The notes beneath the pieces were generated by a model that did no database searches, was not told where the DNA came from, and saw only the letters and a list, made by a program, of their open reading frames with translations. DNA of 8,652 nucleotides from JBFKAV01 sp041621405 (lineage in GTDB: Bacteria; Pseudomonadota; Alphaproteobacteria; Rhodobacterales; Rhodobacteraceae): positions 1 through 8,652 of the forward strand of contig JBFKAV010000146.1 in the NCBI GenBank assembly GCA_041621405.1, read 5' to 3'. Position numbers and translations under genes: made by a program. This document shows positions 1-5,166 of this stretch, piece by piece. Each line of letters starts with the position of its first letter. Position 1 is the stretch's first letter.

Positions 1-1
1 C

Positions 2-538
2 CGCCTCAGCGTGGTGCCGATCGCCGTGCCCTCGCTCGAAGAGCGGCGGGAGGACATCCCCGAGCTCGCCAGCCACTTCATCGAGATCTTCCACAAGACC
101 CAGGGGCTGCCCCTGCGCGAGCTCAGCGACGAGGCGGGCGCCGTGCTGCAGACGATGCCCTGGCCGGGCAACGTGCGGCAGCTCAAGAACGTGATCGAAC
201 GGGTGCTGATCCTCGGCGACGGCACCGGCCCGATCCTGTCGCGCGAGCTGCCGGGCGCGGCGCCGGCGGCGGAGAGCGAGAGCAAGGTTGTGCTGACCGG
301 CGCCCTGGCGACGCTGCCCCTGCGCGAGGCGCGCGAGCTCTTCGAGCGGGAGTACCTGCTGACCCAGATCAACCGTTTCGGCGGCAACATTTCCCGCACC
401 GCGAATTTCGTCGGCATGGAGCGATCGGCGCTGCACCGCAAGCTGAAGTCGCTCGGCGTGGGCACCACCACGAAGGGCGGCACCCGTGTCGCCTACGTCG
501 AGGAGGAGCACGAGTCCGAGGCGGCGACGGCGGATTGA
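2..538 (+). CDS. ntrX: NtrX response regulator, C-terminal part (5' end outside window)
   Basis: This is the C-terminal part of an NtrC-family response regulator. The reading frame is open from the first complete codon (base 2), so the start, the receiver domain and most of the AAA+ ATPase lie upstream. What is visible begins with the end of the sigma-54 interaction domain (RLSVVPIAVPSLEERREDIP). The sensor-II motif WPGNVRQL follows at about nt 161-184, then a variable linker, and a Fis-type helix-turn-helix at about nt 352-457 (NRFGGNISRTANFVGMERSA region, then LHRKLKSLGV). NtrX pairs with the membrane sensor kinase NtrY and controls nitrogen metabolism, and in some alphaproteobacteria respiration and envelope genes. 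The HTH sequence and the trkA/hfq/hflX genes downstream favour NtrX over NtrC. The acidic tail after the HTH looks lineage-specific. trkA follows after 64 nt. Confidence 0.9.
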   Translation, partial: RLSVVPIAVPSLEERREDIPELASHFIEIFHKTQGLPLRELSDEAGAVLQTMPWPGNVRQLKNVIERVLILGDGTGPILSRELPGAAPAAESESKVVLTGALATLPLREARELFEREYLLTQINRFGGNISRTANFVGMERSALHRKLKSLGVGTTTKGGTRVAYVEEEHESEAATAD

Positions 539-602
539 CCCCCCCGGACTGCTCTGCCATGGATCGGCCCAGGGGCGCACGGCCCGGCCGGGAACGTAAG
601 CC

Positions 603-1979
603 ATGAAGGTCATCATCTGCGGCGCGGGGCAGGTCGGTTGGCAGATCGCTCGCCACCTCGCGGGCGAGAAGAACGACGTTACCGTCGTCGACAAGAACAG
701 CGATCTCGTCCGCCGCGCCACCGAGGCGCTCGACGTCCAGGGCGTGGCCGGCTTCGCATCCTACCCCGACGTGCTCGACAAGGCCGGCGCGCGCGACGCC
801 GACATGATCATCGCCGCCACCCATTCGGACGAGGTGAACATGGTCACCTGCCAGGTGGCCCATTCGATCTTCGGCATCCCGCGCAAGATTGCCCGCCTGC
901 GGGCGCCCTCCTACCGGACGGCAATCTATTCCGATCTCTACCGGCGCGAGCACATGCCGATCGACGTTGTGATCAGCCCCGAGCGAGAGGTGGCCGAGGC
1001 CGCGCTGCAGCGCCTTTCGGCGCCTGCGGCCTTCGATACCGAGAGCTTCCTCGAAGGCCGGGCGCAGCTTCTCGGAATCGCGCTCGACGCAGAGTGTCCG
1101 GTGCTGGACACCCCGCTACGGCAGCTCAACGACCTGTTCTCAACGCTTCGCGCCATCGTCGTCGGCGTTCGCCGCGAGGACCGGCTGTTCGCGCCCGATC
1201 CCGACGACCAGCTCTTTGCCGAAGACCAGATCTACGTGATGAGCCACGTCGAGGACGTGAACCGCACGCTCGAGATCTTCGGCAAGACCACCAAGAAGCA
1301 GGAGCGCGTCGTGATCATCGGTGGCGGCAGCGTCGGGCTCGCGGTGGCCCGCGCGCTGGAGAAGCGCACCGAGCGGGTGCGGGCGAAGGTGATCGAGCGC
1401 AACCGCGACCAGGCCGAGCGCGCCGCCGACGCGCTGGAGCGGACCATCGTGCTGAACGGAGACGGGCTCGACGTGGCGCTCTTGGCCGAGGCCAACATCC
1501 AGAAGGCCGACGCGGTGCTCTGCGTGACCGACGACGACAAGGTGAACCTCCTGGCCGCCGTCCGCGCCAAGTCCGAGGGCTGCCCGATGGCGATCGCGCT
1601 GGTCAACGACCCGACGCTGGTGCCGCTGATGGGCCCCCTGGACATCGACGCCTACATCAACCCGCGCGCCACCACCGTCTCCTCGATCCTGCGCCACATC
1701 CGCCACGGGCGGGTGCGCACCGTCTATTCGATCGGCGACGCCGAGGCAGAGGTGATCGAGGCGCAGGTTCTGTCCACCTCGCCGCTCGCGGGGCGCACGA
1801 TCCGCGAGATCGATTTTCCCGAGGGCGTGCTGGTCGGCGCCGTGATGAAGGGCCGCGATGTACTGAAGCCCGCCAGCGATACCCGGATCGACGAGGGTGA
1901 CGTGATCGTGCTGTTCGTGATGGCATCCGACGTGTCCGAGGTGGAGCGGCTCCTCCAGGTCTCCATCGACTTCTTCTGA
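603..1979 (+). CDS. trkA: Trk potassium uptake system, NAD-binding gating protein TrkA
   Basis: TrkA is the cytosolic regulatory subunit that binds the TrkH pore and gates potassium uptake in response to NAD(H)/ATP. The 458-residue length matches full-size TrkA with two RCK modules. The first Rossmann fold has GAGQVG at residues 7-12 and the acidic Asp30 that ends strand 2. A TrkA-C domain follows at about 140-225. The second Rossmann fold has GGGSVG at 240-245 with Glu265, and a second TrkA-C domain spans about 375-458. Both dinucleotide sites look intact. The ATG at 603 starts exactly at the conserved MKVIICGAG beginning. Its ribosome site is weak (GGGAA around 590-594). The stop is 3 nt before trkH, so the two subunits are probably made from one transcript. 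The gene may be read through from ntrX; I see no clear terminator in the 64-nt gap. Confidence 0.96.
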   Translation: MKVIICGAGQVGWQIARHLAGEKNDVTVVDKNSDLVRRATEALDVQGVAGFASYPDVLDKAGARDADMIIAATHSDEVNMVTCQVAHSIFGIPRKIARLRAPSYRTAIYSDLYRREHMPIDVVISPEREVAEAALQRLSAPAAFDTESFLEGRAQLLGIALDAECPVLDTPLRQLNDLFSTLRAIVVGVRREDRLFAPDPDDQLFAEDQIYVMSHVEDVNRTLEIFGKTTKKQERVVIIGGGSVGLAVARALEKRTERVRAKVIERNRDQAERAADALERTIVLNGDGLDVALLAEANIQKADAVLCVTDDDKVNLLAAVRAKSEGCPMAIALVNDPTLVPLMGPLDIDAYINPRATTVSSILRHIRHGRVRTVYSIGDAEAEVIEAQVLSTSPLAGRTIREIDFPEGVLVGAVMKGRDVLKPASDTRIDEGDVIVLFVMASDVSEVERLLQVSIDFF

Positions 1980-1982
1980 GCG

Positions 1983-3497
1983 ATGCGCTGGCTCTTCGAC
2001 CTGCCGCTTCTGGTGATCCTGATCGGGATCGGCGCGGCGGCTATGATCGTGCCGGCGGCCCACGCCTTCGCGGTGGGCGACGAGCGGGTGGGGCGGGCGT
2101 TCCTCTACGCCTGCCTTCTGTTCCTGCTCGCCACCGCGTTCCTGGCGCTCGCCACCCAGACGATCCGGCCGCGACGGCTGGCGCGGAGCCAGCTCATTTC
2201 GCTTGCCGGCGCCTACCTGGTGCTGCCGGTGATGCTGGCCGTGCCGTTCCAGGAGGCGCTGCGGGCGACGAGCTTCCTCAATGCGTGGTTCGAGATGGTG
2301 TCCTGCTTCACCACCACCGGCGCCACGGTCTACGAGGACCCAGGCCGGCTGGGGCCGACGCTGCACCTTTGGCGCGCGCTGGTGGGCTGGCTCGGCGGCC
2401 TGTTCACCTGGGTGGTGGCGGCAGCGCTCCTGGCGCCAATGAACCTCGGCGGATTCGAGGTGAGCTCGGAGCGCAGCGCGGGGCAGGGCGTGGCGGCCGG
2501 GTTCGGCTTCAGGCGGCACGAGTCCGGGACCCGGCTGGTCGCCGCGGCGGCGGCGCTCCTGCCGGTCTATGTCGGGCTGACGGCGCTGCTCTGGCTGATC
2601 CTGAGCCTGGCCGGCTCGGGGCCGACGGCGAGCCTCGTCCATGCCATGGCCACGCTCTCAAGCTCCGGCATATCGGCGACCGGCGGGCTCGGTCCCGCCG
2701 GGGCCGGTGTCGCCGGCGAGATGGCGATCGCCGCGTTCCTCCTCTTCGCGCTGTCGCACGCCACCTTCAGCAACCTCGGCCAGCGCGGCCGGTTGGGCGT
2801 GCTCTGGGCCGATCACGAGCTCCGGCTCGGTCTGCTGATCGTCGCCGTCGTGCCCCTGGCCCTGTTCCTGCGCCACTGGCTCGGCGCCGCGGAAGCCGGC
2901 GAGGAGGCCAACCTCGGCCTCGCGCTCCGCGCGCTCTGGGGCTCGGTGTTCACGGTGCTGTCTTTCCTCACCACCACCGGCTTCGTCTCGGCCGACTGGG
3001 CCGAGGCCCGGGGCTGGTCGGGGCTGGCCACGCCCGGGGTGCTGCTCGTTGGCCTGGCGATCATCGGCGGCGGGGTGGCGACCACGGCGGGAGGCGTGAA
3101 GCTTCTGCGTGTCTGGGCGCTCTACACCCAGGCCGCGCGCGAGATGGAGCGGCTGGTGCATCCGAGTTCGGTGGGCGGCGCCGGCGAGGCGGCGCGGCGG
3201 ATGCGTCGCCAGGGCGCGGAGATCGCCTGGATCTTCTTCATGCTCTTCGCGATGTCGATCGCGGTCGTCTCCGCGGCGCTGGCGCTGACCGGCGAGGATT
3301 TCGAAAGCGCCATGGTGCTCACCGTGGCGGCGCTGTCGACCACCGGACCGCTCACCCAGATCGGTGCCGAGGCGGCAATTCCGCTCAGCCCCCTCGGCGC
3401 AGAGGCGAAGGGGATCCTGATGGCGGCGATGGTGCTTGGCCGGCTCGAGACGCTCGCGCTGATCGCACTCCTCAACCCCGAATTCTGGCGCGGCTGA
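1983..3497 (+). CDS. trkH: Trk potassium transporter membrane subunit TrkH
   Basis: TrkH is the inner-membrane pore of the Trk potassium uptake system and works with TrkA. The 504-residue protein is strongly hydrophobic throughout, slightly longer than Escherichia coli TrkH (about 480). The fourfold pseudo-symmetric architecture is visible as four selectivity-filter loops: TTTGA (residues 110-114), SSSGI (226-230), TTTGF (330-334) and STTGP (452-456). All four keep the filter glycine, which in this superfamily fits potassium selectivity. The conserved GGGVATTAGGVK segment (362-373), part of the mid-pore gating region, is also present. The first transmembrane helix begins right after the start (about 7-28). 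ATG 1983 lies 3 nt after the trkA stop, which fits translational coupling. TrkG or KtrB are alternative names in the same family, but the adjacent two-RCK trkA supports TrkH. Confidence 0.95.
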   Translation: MRWLFDLPLLVILIGIGAAAMIVPAAHAFAVGDERVGRAFLYACLLFLLATAFLALATQTIRPRRLARSQLISLAGAYLVLPVMLAVPFQEALRATSFLNAWFEMVSCFTTTGATVYEDPGRLGPTLHLWRALVGWLGGLFTWVVAAALLAPMNLGGFEVSSERSAGQGVAAGFGFRRHESGTRLVAAAAALLPVYVGLTALLWLILSLAGSGPTASLVHAMATLSSSGISATGGLGPAGAGVAGEMAIAAFLLFALSHATFSNLGQRGRLGVLWADHELRLGLLIVAVVPLALFLRHWLGAAEAGEEANLGLALRALWGSVFTVLSFLTTTGFVSADWAEARGWSGLATPGVLLVGLAIIGGGVATTAGGVKLLRVWALYTQAAREMERLVHPSSVGGAGEAARRMRRQGAEIAWIFFMLFAMSIAVVSAALALTGEDFESAMVLTVAALSTTGPLTQIGAEAAIPLSPLGAEAKGILMAAMVLGRLETLALIALLNPEFWRG

Positions 3498-3510
3498 GAC
3501 GCGCTGCGCC
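3487..3510 (+). other. Stem-loop overlapping the trkH stop codon
   Basis: An 8-bp stem pairs 3487-3494 (GGCGCGGC) with 3503-3510 (GCTGCGCC), with one G-U pair and an 8-nt loop that contains the trkH TGA (3495-3497). No T run follows, so alone it is not a convincing terminator. It sits just before the stronger hairpin at 3515-3529 and could protect the trkH mRNA end or help stop transcription. It may also be a chance product of high GC. Confidence 0.35.
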
Positions 3511-3514
3511 AATA

Positions 3515-3539
3515 GGTCCGCACCGGACCGATTTTCGTT
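3515..3539 (+). terminator. Candidate rho-independent terminator after trkH
   Basis: A perfect 6-bp inverted repeat, GGTCCG (3515-3520) and CGGACC (3524-3529), has a 3-nt loop and is followed by GATTTTCGTT, which includes a four-T run. It begins 17 nt after the trkH stop and lies before hfq, so it would separate the ntrX-trkA-trkH transcript from hfq-hflX, at least partly. The T tract is short, so termination may be incomplete. The call rests on structure only. Confidence 0.55.
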
Positions 3540-3540
3540 C

Positions 3541-3569
3541 TGGAAAGTCCGGAAGTCGCGCGACATACT
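3541..3569 (+). promoter_or_regulatory. Weak candidate sigma-70 promoter for hfq
   Basis: A TGGAAA box (3541-3546) and a CATACT box (3564-3569) are separated by 17 nt. Each matches the vegetative consensus at four of six positions. They lie directly after the terminator candidate and would give a leader of roughly 60 nt before the hfq start. This stretch is AT-richer than the surrounding genes, as expected for a promoter. The match is modest and could be chance; no operator is recognisable. Confidence 0.3.
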
Positions 3570-3637
3570 CGCGCCAAGAAACGGCCGGGACAGCTCCGCC
3601 GATTGGGTGGGCGCAAGAACAAAGGGCGATTGGTAAC

Positions 3638-3871
3638 ATGGCTGGCGACAAACAAAATTTACAGGACGCATTTCTCAATCATGTTCGCAAGGGCAAGATC
3701 CCGGTGACGATCTTCCTCGTGAACGGCGTGAAATTGCAGGGCGTGATCACCTGGTTCGACAACTTCTGCGTGCTCTTGCGCCGCGACGGGCAATCTCAGC
3801 TCGTCTACAAGCACGCGATCTCGACGATCATGCCGGGCCAGCCGATCAGCCTCTACGAGGGTGAAGACTGA
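3638..3871 (+). CDS. hfq: RNA chaperone Hfq
   Basis: Hfq forms a hexameric Sm-like ring that pairs small regulatory RNAs with mRNAs and affects RNA stability and translation. The 77-residue protein has the compact alphaproteobacterial form without the long disordered tail of the E. coli protein (102 residues). Visible features are the N-terminal helix NLQDAFLN with Gln9, the rim patch RKGK (17-20), the Sm1 core VNGVKLQG (28-35) with Lys32, Phe43 on the proximal face, and the Sm2 signature YKHAIST (57-63). The ATG at 3638 starts the conserved MAGDKQNLQDAFL sequence. An AAGGG at 3622-3626 lies 11 nt upstream, a rather long spacing. The frame stays open far upstream through trkH in an alternate frame, so the start must be chosen by homology. 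hflX follows after 17 nt, the usual hfq-hflX pairing. Confidence 0.97.
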   Translation: MAGDKQNLQDAFLNHVRKGKIPVTIFLVNGVKLQGVITWFDNFCVLLRRDGQSQLVYKHAISTIMPGQPISLYEGED

Positions 3872-3888
3872 AGCCCGCGACCGAACGT

Positions 3889-5154
3889 ATGCCCGGCGCC
3901 ACCCGCGCCTATGTGCTGCACCCAGAGCTGACCTTCGACAAGCACCGCCGACCGGCGAAGCCGGCGCTGGAGGAGGCGGTGGCGCTGGCGCGTGCGCTGC
4001 CGGGGCTCGAAGTCGTCGGCGCCGAGGTGGTGGCGCTGCCCAAGGTGCGGGCGGGATACCTCTTCGGCTCGGGCAAGACCCAGGAGCTGAAGGCCCGGCT
4101 CGAGGCCGCCGAGGTCGGGCTGGTGCTGGTCGACGGGTCGGTGACGCCGGTGCAGCAGCGCAACCTTGAGAAAGAGTGGGGGGTGAAGCTGCTGGACCGG
4201 ACCGGGTTGATCCTCGAGATCTTCGCCGACCGCGCGCATACCCGCGAGGGCGTGATGCAGGTCGAGCTTGCCGCGCTCAGCTACCAGCGCACCCGGCTGG
4301 TGCGTGCCTGGACCCACCTCGAGCGCCAGCGCGGCGGCCTCGGCTTCGTCGGCGGCCCCGGCGAGACCCAGATCGAGGCCGACCGCCGCGCCATCGACGA
4401 GGCGACGGCGCGGCTCAGGCGGAGCCTCGACAAGGTGGTGCGGACCCGCGAGCTGCACCGCGCAGCGCGGCGCAGGGTGCCGTTCCCGGTGGTGGCGCTG
4501 GTCGGCTACACCAATGCCGGCAAGTCGACGCTGTTCAACCGGCTGACCGGGGCCGAGGTGATGGCCAAGGACATGCTCTTCGCCACGCTCGACCCGACGA
4601 TGCGGGGGGTGCGGCTGCCGACCGGGCTCAAGGTGATCCTGTCCGACACGGTGGGCTTCATCTCCGAACTGCCGACCCAGCTCGTCGCCGCATTCCGGGC
4701 GACGCTGGAAGAGGTGCTCGAGGCCGATCTCATCCTGCACGTGCGCGACATCGCCCATCCCGACAGCGAGGCGCAGGCCGCAGACGTGGCGGCTATCCTG
4801 GCGGATCTCGGCGTCGGTGCGGAGACCCCGCTGATCGAGGTCTGGAACAAGATCGACCTGCTGCCCGAGTCCGAGCGCACGGCCCATGCCGCCCAGGCCG
4901 ACCGCCGGCCGCAGATCATCGCCGTCTCGGCGCTGACCGGCCAGGGGTTCGACGCACTGCTCGCGGCTGTGACCGGGACGCTCGATGCGGAGCGGACCGA
5001 GGCAGAGCTGGTGCTACCCTTTTCCGAGGGTCGCCGGCGGGCCTGGCTGCATGCCGAGGGCGTGGTGACGGATGAGCACGAGGCCGAGGACGGCCACCGC
5101 CTCACGGTTCGCTGGACGGCGCGTCAGAAGGCGCGCTTCGAGGCGCTCGGCTAG
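3889..5154 (+). CDS. hflX: Ribosome-associated GTPase HflX
   Basis: HflX is a cytosolic translational GTPase-like protein that binds the 50S subunit and splits or rescues stalled ribosomes under stress. The 421-residue protein begins with the HflX N-terminal domain (about 1-190), which carries the family motif GGLGFVGGPGETQIE (149-163). The G domain follows: G1 GYTNAGKS (206-213), G2 FATLDPT (231-237), G3 DTVGF (253-257), G4 NKID (320-323) and G5 SAL (347-349). A short C-terminal domain runs to about 421. All nucleotide-binding motifs are intact. ATG 3889 is 17 nt after hfq but has almost no Shine-Dalgarno sequence. An in-frame CTG at 3868, overlapping the hfq stop and 6 nt after GAGGG, is an alternative start that adds seven residues. 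The stop is 10 nt from the convergent acylase gene. Confidence 0.95.
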   Translation: MPGATRAYVLHPELTFDKHRRPAKPALEEAVALARALPGLEVVGAEVVALPKVRAGYLFGSGKTQELKARLEAAEVGLVLVDGSVTPVQQRNLEKEWGVKLLDRTGLILEIFADRAHTREGVMQVELAALSYQRTRLVRAWTHLERQRGGLGFVGGPGETQIEADRRAIDEATARLRRSLDKVVRTRELHRAARRRVPFPVVALVGYTNAGKSTLFNRLTGAEVMAKDMLFATLDPTMRGVRLPTGLKVILSDTVGFISELPTQLVAAFRATLEEVLEADLILHVRDIAHPDSEAQAADVAAILADLGVGAETPLIEVWNKIDLLPESERTAHAAQADRRPQIIAVSALTGQGFDALLAAVTGTLDAERTEAELVLPFSEGRRRAWLHAEGVVTDEHEAEDGHRLTVRWTARQKARFEALG

Positions 5155-5166
5155 GCGCTGCGCCTC
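5140..5166. other. Inverted repeat across two convergent stop codons
   Basis: GAGGCGC (5140-5146) and GCGCCTC (5160-5166) are perfect 7-bp arms around a 13-nt loop. A competing perfect 5-bp hairpin, AGGCG (5153-5157) with CGCCT (5161-5165), has a 3-nt loop. The element covers the hflX TAG and part of the TGA of the opposing acylase gene. A bidirectional terminator role would fit its place between convergent genes, but neither strand has a T run, so this is inferred from position and symmetry alone. Confidence 0.3.

Noticed and set aside
583..592. Palindrome CCCGGCCGGG before trkA as an operator
   Set aside because: A 10-nt self-complementary GC string with no spacer is common by chance at this base composition, and it matches no regulator site I can name.
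1140..2642. A 500-codon minus-strand open frame opposite trkA and trkH
   Set aside because: It spans the junction of two well-supported plus-strand genes and has a low-complexity His/Arg/Gln-rich product, typical of an antisense shadow.
2285..3871. A 528-codon frame running from inside trkH through hfq, suggesting a long Hfq fusion
   Set aside because: The part before 3638 is an out-of-frame shadow of trkH plus non-coding DNA. Only the last 77 codons match Hfq, and a normal start at 3638 explains them.
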